Notes under the pieces: generated by a model
The model's database searches: none
The model's input: only the letters and a program-made list of their open reading frames with translations
Told to the model about the DNA's origin: nothing
Assembly: GCF_019649055.1 (NCBI RefSeq)
Contig: NW_026570309.1
Location: 1-64,000, forward strand
Reading direction: 5' to 3'
From: Paramacrobiotus metropolitanus
Taxonomy: Eukaryota > Tardigrada > Eutardigrada > Parachela > Macrobiotidae
Length of the DNA: 64,000 bases
Position numbers and translations under genes: made by a program
Part shown: piece after piece, positions 38,363 to 49,500 of the stretch
How the letters are laid out: every line of letters starts with the position of its first letter
How positions within the stretch are numbered: the first letter of the stretch is position 1

Positions 38363-39823
38363 TGTTACAACAGCCTCGAATGAACGGCGTGATGTAAATG
38401 AATTCGTAAAAATGTTACGTATTAATCAGCACAAAGCGCGTCTCTCTTGTAAAAAAGCTGATTAAAACTGTTGCTCCGAGCCTTGAGCATTAATTCATGG
38501 TGATAGATATGGGCTTCATATACAAATACTTCTATAGTAAATGTGGAGTTATTTCACATACTCTACTCGTATTATTATCAGCTATTATCTTATCTTGTAT
38601 ACTGATGTAACCTATGTGGAGTGAACTATGTGAAGAAGTAAACGTGTTACGGTATTATAATGTCATCTGCAATTGTCAGTTTTGCATCTACGGATTGTTC
38701 CCAATATAGATAGGAGACATTACGACCGGAAACGATATGAACATGCAATTCGCCGAAAAAAAAACAAGAAGATAAATTCGACCTAGACCTAGTTGTTTAT
38801 TATTTATCCACGAACTATTATGTGTGCAATTTTATAATATTATTCGTAAACTGGCCCATGGCAGCATTATGCACACTGCACAGCGCTCCAAGGCCTAAAA
38901 CATCATTGTTACAGCTCCTTTTGGGTTCCTCTTCAACGTTTCCTGTTTACTTGTAAAAGTCGGAAGAACGCCCAGTACGCTATAAAGTCACACATTTACA
39001 GTGCGTCGACCGGGTATTACAAAGTACGTTTGTAAACTGTTAAATTATACAGTATACAATCGGAGTTAAACCCCGGGCCAATGCTGATGGAATATTAATT
39101 CTAATTTTCTATCCCGCCCATGTTTACACATATGTATTCGATCATGAATGCTTCAGTGACGCATAGTACAATGACCAACGTAAGATGTAATTATTCGCAT
39201 ACGTAAACCTCGGAAACAGAAATACATTTATGCTAATAACAGAAAGATCATAGCAATTGGAAACGATAACAATGCAGTAAGTGTACACCAAATAATAGTA
39301 ATTAGTACCCGTAAAACTTACCGATAGCGAGTTTTCAACCCAACTTGTAAGCAAGCCGATTAGCCGCGCCGGTATTTAGGCTGCAAAGTGTTAAACACTG
39401 CTGTAGAGGTTGACTACTGTGCAAGGTTTGTGCTTTTCTTGCTTCTTTAAAGGTTTGTGTTTAGTCGCTTGGGCCGGCAAACTTTTATGAGTACTTTGTC
39501 TCTCTACTGCAGTCGTTTAATTCTATTAAATTGCTATTACCATAAAATATCTTCCGGCTACTTCAATCGAGTATCCAAAAAAAGCATCGCTAATTACGAT
39601 TTATGTTCTTACTGATTTGCTTGAAGTTTACTGTGTTCATACTGCCACATTTCTAGAAATTATTTAACTATCCTATAATAAGAAGTATACAAGTACTGTA
39701 CTAGCAGCTGTGAGTCTATGAACACCGAATTATGCAGGTAACGCAGACGCATACCAAGTACTCTCAACAAAAATCTAGAGTAATTCTTGGACCCCAAAAT
39801 ATACAACTTTGTTGAGAACTACG
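38363..39823. other. Divergent intergenic region
   Basis: Between the start of G4 (minus) and the METTL24-like gene (plus). It is AT-rich, with one TACTCGTA octamer near 38566. No gene or clear element is seen. Confidence 0.45.
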
Positions 39824-42052
39824 ATGCGAGGTTGCACTGCACGATGGAACATCCTGCATCAATCTTGTCTGCTAATGGTGCTACTGCTATTAACAGCAGC
39901 TAGTGTGGTCATCTTTTCTCCAGATCATCGGATAATCCAGTTTATTTCATCGCAATACAACGCAAAGGAATTTTTGGACAGAAACGACAGCACCTCAGTT
40001 TCGCATACTGACGACTTGGCAGAACATTTTTTCGAAGTTCTTGTGAAGCCCGATTATTCGAAAGCTGTACAGAACGTCACCAGTAACAGATCGATCATCA
40101 ACAACACCGGTGAGCCGCGCCGATGTCCAAGAATGTCCAATAAACGCCGCGCTTGGTACGGTTCCGTGGCATATCCCACTGTTTTTGACGAAACCCAGGC
40201 ATGGGCATGGGTGAAGACGTTTTTAGCGTCTGCCTGTCCCCGATGCCGATTTGGAACGGAAAGTCAGCTGATAGATCAAGTTGTACTCCGATTTAATCAG
40301 TCACGTGATTCGACTGCTTCCAGCAGAAGGATATCGTTCTTTCAGTAAGCAAACTGTTTTTTCTTGCCAAAATGTGTGCTGTGATTTACGCCGTGCAAAT
40401 AATCTAATAAACCGGTAACATATGGGAAGAAGCTGCTTCTAGCGAACACTTAATTGGTTTATCTCTTTCCGTAGTTTTCCGCAAACACAGCCGTCGGCAA
40501 TCGAAGAGCCTATTGGAACTCTGGTACTCGATGAGGTCAAACAGGTTACGCGGCTACGCATGCCGCGATCCTTTTGTAACGACACTTACTGCCGGCAATC
40601 GCCCGCACTGCCATTGCAAACCGTCGCCGATGTACTGGTGCTTAGCGGTACAGTGGACGATTTGTATGACCTTGCGCAACTTATCGGGTGCCAGTTGCAT
40701 GCCCAATTTTTGCACACTACCATTGCGACAGGTATGCTACTGTTCACGTCTAAAAATAGTTTACTAGATCTGACAACAGCTGCAAATTGCGACAAAACGG
40801 TTTGCTGTACCAAGATCTGTGCAGCTGATGCTTCTTTATAGAGCGGAAAGATGATGTCAACAACGAGCGTTACGCCACACTGTTCTACGACTGGTTGAAC
40901 GTGATTTATTTTGAGTATGACTGGATACCATTTGCTACTAATGAGAAGTTCTGTCAAAAGCGCTTCAATTGTACTATCTGGATTGCCTGGGAGAAATTCA
41001 AACGGAATCGTGAGATGGCCTTTTTCCCCCCGGCAGCTGATGGCAGTCTCTCGTATCAACTGGAACGATTGCGCAGTTTTTTGACGAGCCCAGACGAAAG
41101 CGTGTGTCAGCGAAGAGAGAACTTCGGCGGAAACTACGATACCGAAGCAGTACAGCCAAAAGTCGACGGAAGGTAAAACTACTTAATATCTACGCTTTGA
41201 GCATGCTCAGCAAAAGGATGAAATTTCATCCCGCAGTTGTATTAACAGCAAGACACAAATTTAAGGCTGCATAGGCAGTTTATTGATAAAAATTAGTTGT
41301 AAGAATGATAATAATAAAAACGGTTTGGATTGACACGGCGGCGATTGTTTTTTAGAAAAAAGTAGCAAGAACATTAGTAATTAGCGCTACGCTTTTACAG
41401 ATACACGCTATGTATGGACCGATTTCCCAAGCGCACTCCCGAAGATTGCCTCGTTTATTCGGTCGGGATCCGGGATGACTGGAGTTTCGACGACCAGATG
41501 CACAGTATGGGCTGCAGTGTGTACTCTTTCGATCCATCCCATCCGTTTACTCCGTACCGTCGGGGTGACCACCACTGGGTGTTTGACTGGGGCCTCATCA
41601 CCAGCCCCGAGCACACACTGTCCCCGACGCCTCCCGGTTGGACCCTGTCCACGTTGCATGACATACGCCAACGACTGGGACATAGTCAACGCACTCTAGA
41701 TGTACTGAAGATGGACTGTGAAGGGGCAGAAATGACCTTTCTGGATTCACCGTTTGTCGGCACGTTTCTCCAGTCCGTTGGGCAGTTGGTCATGGAAATA
41801 CACTGGTTACCCGTGGGTTGGCCACCCGTAGCGCCAGCTGTTTTTGATGGGGCCAAGATTATTAGCAATATGGCGCGTATCGTACACCGGTTGGAAAAGC
41901 TGGGTTTTGTTATGTTTTACTCGCGGCCGACTCCCAAATGGGTGGGATTCGATTTCAGAGCGTACGACCGGTCGATAACACAGGTTAAAGGCTCACAAGC
42001 GTTTGTTTACGAGGTTTCGTTTACTAATCTTAACGGTGCTAATAAACATTAA
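39824..42052 (+). CDS. METTL24-like, type II membrane methyltransferase-family protein (586 aa)
   Basis: Four exons join in phase: 39824-40344, 40475-40731, 40842-41172, 41401-42052. The first ATG in frame after an upstream TTG run is at 39824. Residues about 14-33 form one hydrophobic helix after a short basic N-terminus, so the rest probably faces the Golgi or ER lumen or the outside. N-glycosylation motifs are frequent in exon 1. The last exon has the METTL24/Methyltransf_22 signature: CLVYSVGIRDDWSFDDQM (about 386-403), VYSFDPSHPF, TLHDIRQRLGH, and DVLKMDCEGAE (470-480), which normally reads DVLKMDIEGAE in FkbM-like folds. Whether it transfers a methyl group is unknown. The middle exons (about 174-370) match nothing I recognise. 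Complete gene with a normal stop. Confidence 0.82.
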
Positions 42053-42266
42053 AACAAGTATATGAACGGGTGCTGCAAAATTCGATACAAAGGTCACGCT
42101 TCCAACACCATAAAACTGCAGTAATCAGCCAAGCAAACAAACCGATTTGACGTGCATTGTCTAACAAAATAAATGTTGTAAACGAAAGGGTCATGGTCTA
42201 GAATAAGTGTTCAGATAGACGGTAAATGTACAGATAAAGCAACGGTTGGTGCGCTGTTAAAGCATG

Positions 42267-42822
42267 TTACGGCGACGTAATAGCAGTTTCGTTGGGATTC
42301 TTCTTGATTCCTGCTGGAGCTGCTAGAGTTCTGCCACCAGAACTGCGGGCGTTCTTACTACTATTCGTCCCTTTGCAGAGTCGGAGCGCATAACTCTGCA
42401 CATTGCCGATGGTGAGACAGAAGAACAGAGGATCCAGAATAGGTTGTACGTTGTACAGACTTGAGATAATTTGGTTCACATGCGCGCTCAACTGGATCGT
42501 GGGATAATTGGCGAGAATGGTATAGTAGCCCATACTGGGCAGCCAACACACTATGGTACTGCTCGTATACAACGTCAGCAGTATGAAGGGACGATGGAAG
42601 GCTTCCTGCTTCCCATGTTGTGCCGCTGGATTTAATATTAGCCGGTCTCGTCCGACGCCGTTTCAGCATCTTCCACAGTAAGAGCGGATAGGCGACAGGA
42701 ATGGCAGCACACGGTACGTTGAAAATCCAGATGGCCATAAATTCTGTCAGAGCATACTGGCTATCGGTATTGAGCTCGCATCCCTCCGCTGGCGGCAGGC
42801 GATAGTATAAGGCATCGAGCAC
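42267..42822 (-). pseudogene. Fragment of a rhodopsin-type GPCR (TM5-TM7), frameshifted
   Basis: One exon begins after an acceptor (tttag|GTGCTCG) at 42822. It gives an extracellular loop with Cys (PPAEGCELNTDSQYALTEF), a TM5-like helix (MAIWIFNVPCAAIPVAYPLL) and a basic loop KMLKRRR. A one-base shift around 42620-42640 is then needed to read RPFILLTLYTSSTIVCWLPS (TM6) and NVQPILDPLFFCL, which matches the TM7 NPxxY region with Asp-Pro. The frame stays open to a stop at 42267. No TM1-TM4 exon was found upstream. It is either a pseudogene fragment or a real gene with a sequence error and distant 5' exons. Confidence 0.6.
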
Positions 42823-43142
42823 CTAAAGTTTGTTTAACTGTTGCCCGTTTGAAACACCGTTCTTATATTTTGGCCCGCCGCACATCTGTTGGGTGCAGCC
42901 GCGCATAAGTTGGACGGTTGAACACGTGGAAGTTTATTTTGCACCTGAACCGTTAGTGCGACCATAGCTGATATTGATTTTTCTTAGAAGTCGTACTAAG
43001 AAAAACTGGTATACGACGGAAAGTACAAATCAAACCAAACCAATAAATATTTGGCTGATTGTGCAACTGAATGAGAAGACCAAGAGAGAAATGGAGAGGA
43101 AATGGAAATATTTAATAGACGATATTTTAGGCACACAGTGAC

Positions 43143-43200
43143 CTTTGCAGACTTGCACTACGAGAATCAAAGACAGCAGCAATGCAGCCATTGCTAACAT
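43143..43200 (-). other. Possible orphan signal-peptide exon
   Basis: ATG at 43200 reads MLAMAALLLSLILVVQVCK and meets a GT (AAAG|gtcact) in phase 1, the phase used by signal exons of both secreted families here. No second exon could be joined, so it may be chance or a relic. Confidence 0.25.
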
Positions 43201-44494
43201 GCTGCTGTCGTTGGTACTACGGTCGCAGCTTGTCCCAAATTTTCTGACACCGCGCCGATCGCCGGCTCAGAAACCGGTGAAAGACTGTGTCATCGTGATG
43301 AATTACGGTATTTGCTGATTGACTGCCTACGCAGTTGTGCGGTGGGCCAACAATTAAAAGGCACTTTAAAGGGGCCCCAAATAAAAAAAAACTCGAAGTA
43401 CCGTACGTTTACGGTTTTACGGTACCGGTGGTCAGCGACGAATGCGGCATTTGCATCAATAAAGCTGTTATTAAAGCATGTATATCGATGAGTGAGGTTG
43501 AAAGCACAAGAATGAATGCTGAGAAGGCCTTTATATAGTTATTACTGTAATAACGATAACGAGGCGATTTACGCAATTTTGTCTTACAAACCAGAGAACA
43601 ACTTCCGATTGTATCTGTACAATCAACACGAGAGCACAGTCCGTGCAGCGGTAACGCAAACATGCGGAACCGGGAGAGTTGTTGCTACTTCAGCAGCAAC
43701 AATTCTTCCGGTCGTATGAAGCTTCATAAGCGAAACATAGGAATGATATTGTCATAACTGCGCCGGATACTCCAATTTTCTTATCCTGCCAAGCAATCTA
43801 CAATATCTTTCAATTCACAGCATAAAATGCAAAGCACACCGGAAGCTAGGTGACTAAGCCTAAAGAATGGAAAATGGAAGTGCCGCTATTTTAGCCGCTT
43901 ACGATTAGTACAGTACTGTAAGTACTCGTATTACTGCAAGATCGTTTGTTTTTGTTCATGCAGCAAGAACACTTACACTGCCACGATATGCGGAAGTCAC
44001 ACGACGATTCGGTAACCGATGACCAAGCTTAATTTTTCTATCGTCGGTTAACCGTCGCTAACTGTCTGACATGTACTTGTACAGCAAATAAATAAAATTT
44101 GAAACCAAAGTAAAAATGAGTTACAACCCAGTAATTTCGCAGTGAAAATTCTTCGATGCTATCTTGGTCGGGAACAGTTTCTGTGACACAAGCAAGTAGC
44201 GTTCTCTCGTTGAATCCATGAATACACAGAGAGAGATCCGCGATGGCGAAGAAACTCTTTGTGTGCTTCTGAGGCCAAAGATCTTTAATATTGCCACAAG
44301 GTATCTTATACAAAGTCAATCCTGTACTTATTAGACAAGTTTCGCAGGTCATCCATTAGCCCATTCCTTATTCCTTGGCTTTTTTAAGGTAAGGAATGAA
44401 ACCTTAAAAGCCGTCATTAAGGGGAACAACTTTGACTACTTACCCTTAAGGTTATCTTCACTCGTTGTTTGCCAATCCTGTCTTTATTTATCAA

Positions 44495-44575
44495 AAAACC
44501 AGATTCTGTCTGCAAGGCTTTTGCTTTGAATGTCTGCTAAAACGAACACCTAAGAATAACTCAGAATCTGGTTTT
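44495..44575. repeat. 14-bp inverted repeat
   Basis: AAAACCAGATTCTG (44495-44508) is the exact reverse complement of CAGAATCTGGTTTT (44562-44575), with a 53-base loop. It may be a MITE remnant or chance. Confidence 0.6.
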
Positions 44576-46564
44576 CTGTCGTCGACCAAACTTTTAGAAG
44601 TCGTCATACCAGTCGCAGTCTGACCAGTTGTAGCAGTGTGACACTCTACGCCACACAAAGAGGATTGACCACGGTACAGGTGTACTGTACATCTTCCAAC
44701 TTGTATGACGGTACAATTATCAACAAAGCAGTCGGAAAGCCAATCGATAACTTCGGGAAGAATGCACATTCACGATTAAAGCACAAATAATGGCACTTGG
44801 CATGCACATAACTGTGCGCCACTTGTTGTGGCGCTAGTGGGCAGTAGTGGCGTTACTGGCGTAAAATCCCAGCACGAGTACTGGCAGTTACTAGTACTGC
44901 TTAAAATCTCCTCACTGTCTGTAGTGTATTCACCCCGTTTTGCCATTAGTATTGATGTGCCCTTTCCCAGTAAGCGAAATAATTTGCAAAATCCTGGTTA
45001 GCGCTGTCAAAAATAATGTCATTATAAAAAATCACGCTTTTTTTGTGTTTTCAGTAATACTTCTATCCAAATTATTCTATTCTGGAGTAAGCCGCTTAGC
45101 GAAGCGGTAAACTAGTAGAGCCCATTACATACTCATACTCGTATGGGCCAGTTGAAGTTCATTGTCAGTGTACCGGTAAATTAATCTTTCAATAAAAGCT
45201 TTAATTTCGTGGCATTTTACCCCAAATCTTACAATGTATTCGGAAAATCTTAGGTTTTCCTGTCGTGGTACCGTGTCGAAGTCAACTTAAAGGGCTGTGA
45301 CGCTACTGTACAGAGTGTAGTACGTGGGAGACGAATCGTAGTGTAGTGACTTTCAAAACGAGAGACGAGCAGCTGCATGAAAGGATCTTCTTTAACAGTT
45401 GTTACAGTTCTAACCTAATTCGAAGAATGATAATTGTCGTACACAAGCTTTTTTGTGTGTTTTTTGTTTCCAATTATCCAGCTACGAAATACATAGAATA
45501 TGAAGCATACGAGTACTGACGTGCGGAGAGAGATTGTACAATACTGTACTATACACTTCTGCACTGCATTTATGTATTACTACGCGCATTATTAGTCAAC
45601 AGTTATTCCTCTATTGTCGCTTTGCCAGTGCAAATTACCCAAGACATTTTTCTCCACTTGTGCATATACAATGACCTACTGCGGATTAATAGTTTAATAC
45701 CCACAAGTTGGCTCCATCTCACAGCAGTTTCCTGACAGCTGTGGGTTTTAACATTTCAAAAAATGCGGCGTTCAGCAGTTTATGTGAGCCAGAATTATCG
45801 TTTACAAGTCTAAATGCACTGGACTTGTTTGAATTAGCACTCACACACAAGACAACTTTTTTATTTCAACCGGCAGATGTACCGCCGCTTCCGCAAACCT
45901 GGTTAGCCGTACCCGACAACATTTCAGTACAGCGCCGTCATTTGCAAAACCTTTTGCCATTCTCTTTTATTGTGCATTTTGGACAACCGTAATATAAAAC
46001 GGCTAAATATATATATATAAATACAAATATAATATATACAAACAAATATATAATACAAACTCCGTACATTATACATTTTAAAATAAATATTCTTGATAGT
46101 CGTCCAATTTCCAGAAGTTGGATTACTGTAATAACCATACCAGTACGATTTTTTAAAAAACCACGCGTCGGTGTGCTGTACGCCTCGCCAATGTGGCATC
46201 TGTACAAGACTGCTCGCTCGTCCATTCTCCGTGCTTTCGGTTTTCAAATGCTAATTTGCACGGCGCCTGTAGAATTTTACTGAGTGATTTCGTTGCACTT
46301 TTCGGTCTTTTCCTGGATCAAAAAGATCAGTTTTCTGACTCTTTTACTTTTCCAGAAATTAGATCAGTGTATGCGACAACAGTCTCTGCTTCCGTTTTCA
46401 GTGCTTTGAAATTGAATCTTTTGCAAATTGAGCGATTGCTGCTTGCTGGCAATCTGGCGGACAAAATGGGTTGATGCGATGAAATATTCCTGGTTATTTT
46501 CGGTGTGGCTGCATCTTGATTCGGGCTGGTGATGGATGGATGATGATTGTTGGCCCATGCAAAC

Positions 46565-49500
46565 ATGACCATTTCCTATCAGTTCAATGTGGCCACGGCG
46601 TCCTTCGCGGGCTTTCCGCGACTACTGTGCCGGTGGAAGGGCAGCGTGTACAAACTGGTCTTCAAGGAGGTCCTCGTCTTTGTCTCCCTGTACGCGGCCA
46701 TCAGCGCCATTTATCGCTGCGCGCTGGATGAAGAACGAAAGCGGTAGGTGTGCCTGCAAATATTTGTTGTCGTTTCGATGATCTTTTTGTTAATTTTTTG
46801 CTATTTCCAATTGGTGTAACAGCAGTTTTCAAATTGTTCGATCTGTTTTATGACATTTAACATTCTAACGCAAGCATATTTTCTGGCAAAGCCGCAAAAC
46901 GGCAAAAGTGATGTTTTTTATTTATGCTTGCTCGATCGCGATTCGAAAAGCGTGGCTTTTCGCTTTATAAAAAGATAAAAGTTAAACCAAAGGACAAATA
47001 GTACAAAATTGACGGAGAGTTTTGGAACTTTATTGTGGCTTTCGTGGTCAGTTTATTTTTAGTTTTCTTATTTTACCGTTTTACGGCAATTTTTATTTGA
47101 ACGTGCCGGTGTCAGGCCACGGTTTCTGTTGCCTTACGAAAAGTAAAAATGTCCTGAAATTTGCAGATATCGTTTTCGGCTGCCGGATTTTTTCTGCCGT
47201 TTTAATGTTTGAGAGTGATGTACAATTTTGTCTGAAATTGTTGTGGCAGCATCTGCTTTGAAAAAGTTGCATAAAAAATTCTGGTGAAATTATATTAAAA
47301 TGGATTGATTGACTTCAGTTTTGGCATGTTTACTTTGCAGAATGTTTGAGAAGCTGTGCTTGCACATGCAAGTGAGCGTGGATTTCATCCCCTTGACATT
47401 TGTGCTGGGCTTCTACGTCAGCTTTGTTGTCGGGCGCTGGTGGGACCAGTTTAGCAGCTATCCCTGGCCAGACAGGTAAATTACCGTAAAGTATATTTCC
47501 AAATGTTATTTTTTGGTTGGGTAATTTACATGCACGTAATTATGTATAAAATATGATAGCGTTTTTTTGAAAATATATTGTAAGAATTAATTACTCTACC
47601 GTTATTAGAATTTATTTTACCATATAAAAGAATTAGATTATTACAAAGAAATTATAATGCAGCAGATTATTACTACGCTCCACGAGCATCCCTTAAAATA
47701 AAAGGGAATATAAAATCAGTAAATTAAAGTCTAAAATAAGTTCACTTGAATTTATTCTAGATTAATTATATGGTGCAGCTCGCTTAGAATTAAATTGTAT
47801 TGGGTACGAAACGCTTTTCTGCAATGAAATCGTGTTTTTTTTCAAAAGAAATTCATTGATAATTGCCCAGTGCCCTGCCCGGTTTCATTGTTTTGCCAGC
47901 CGATCCAGGCCGGTTACCGGAATTGTCAGATTCGTCATAATTTGTGCATTTTGATGAAATGTTTACGTTTACTTGCAGATTGTGTTACCTGATAATTCTC
48001 TACATCAACGGATCAGACGAGAAGTCGCGGTATGTTGATTTTTCGGGCTGCTGTTGTTGTCTGTTAGTGCTTCGGTGGACGGTAAAGTGCACAAAGTTAA
48101 AAGTCCACTTTTTACCCTTGTCACGCATGAATGGCCGACGTTGCTCAGTAATAAGTTTTTGTTGGTTTTGTAGGATGATCCGACGGACTTTGGTGCGCTA
48201 TTTAAATGCCAGCACTGTTCTGTTAACTCGCAGGTACCCGAATTGGTGCAAATATTAATAAGAAATTTGCAGATTATGTACAAATAAATTTCTGCGGAAT
48301 ATTATGCTAACTTAGATTAATTTTTTGTTGACGTACTAAAGAAAATGTGTTTTTCTCTAAATGTGTTTGCCAAATTTTCTTTGTTTTGATTTATTTCTTA
48401 ATGCGAGTAACCTAAATTTTAGTCGAAGATTAAAAGAGCTCATATTTAAGTATTATTTCCTGCATGAATGCGCAATTGCTCATCGTACAAGATCTTTTTG
48501 CAGTGTGAGCATTGTGGCAAAAAAGCGGTTTCCAACATTTCAACACTTAGTGGAAGCCGGTCTCCTTACACCGGATGAATTCAAGGCTTTTGAAGGCGTG
48601 GAAGTACAGTACGTATTAGTTTTTGTTAATGTTGTTGTGCTGCTTGGCCTCAACAGATGGATCAAGCAGCTGAAAATGATGCTTGGAAAAATGTTTTTTT
48701 TAAGTTTGAAGTTAACAATTTTTGAAGATTTTCTTAGAATTAGAAATCGTTTGCATGGGATTTAAAGGGGAAATGTCTATATCTCGCGTATAGAAAGGAT
48801 ACAGCTTGAAAGGTGCCATGCGCAATGCCGCTGGACAGGAACAGTAGTCGTAGAGTTTGGGCTATAAAACAGAATTTCGCGCGATGATCGGTTATTCCTG
48901 ACTGAATTTTCCTGTGTGTAGCGTATTTACGCTAGTGCGGTTTTCATTATTTTTATTTACTTTATATAGAGCATTTCTACATTTTTTAGATGCAGTAAAT
49001 TTTTTAGATGCAGTATTTATTGATTGCGTGTAAAAATTACAATTTGTCATATGTTAGTCAGGCTTTTCATTTGCAGATATGCAAAATTTTGGGTGCCGCT
49101 GGTGTGGTTCACGCAGCTTGTGGATAAAACCCGCAAAGATGGATTGTTTAACGATCCTTCCGGTGGAATGAAACAGGTTATGGATGAGCTGATGGCTTAT
49201 CGGGATCGACAGGGAAAAATCTGGGTAATAAAAAAAGGAGCCCTTTTTTGATTGTCAAAAACGATGGATTTTCGCAAAAAAATTTCCGTGGCGAAATTAT
49301 TATTATTTATCGGCACCGAGTAGAATAATTCAGATGTACTCGTCGTACTCGTATCATCATATTTATTATCATTAAAGATATTCGTTGTAAATATGTTTGT
49401 GTTGCTTGCTTTGGGTGAGACTAGAACGTACTGTACACTATTTTAAGCTTATTGAAGGTATTTTTTTTTAAATTAAAAATTTATATTATTAGCAGAAAGA

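Larger units (their letters stand above)
42823..46564. other. Intergenic region without a supported complete gene
   Basis: This region holds the possible signal exon at 43143-43200 and an inverted repeat at 44495-44575. It also has a TATATA-rich stretch near 46004-46055 and two minus-strand open frames of 90-104 codons (44038-44352, 44491-44769) with many cysteines but no recognisable family. Those frames could be exons of an unrecognised small secreted protein; I could not join them in phase. The last few hundred bases are the presumed promoter of bestrophin 2. Three TACGAGTA-type octamers lie here (about 43923, 45138, 45509). Confidence 0.4.

Noticed and set aside
40586-41059. 157-codon minus-strand open frame
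   Set aside because: It is the complement of exons 2 and 3 of the METTL24-like gene, whose reading is supported by splice phase and motifs.
45708-45992. 94-codon plus-strand open frame before bestrophin 2
   Set aside because: No motif, no splice join to bestrophin 2 and no signal peptide.
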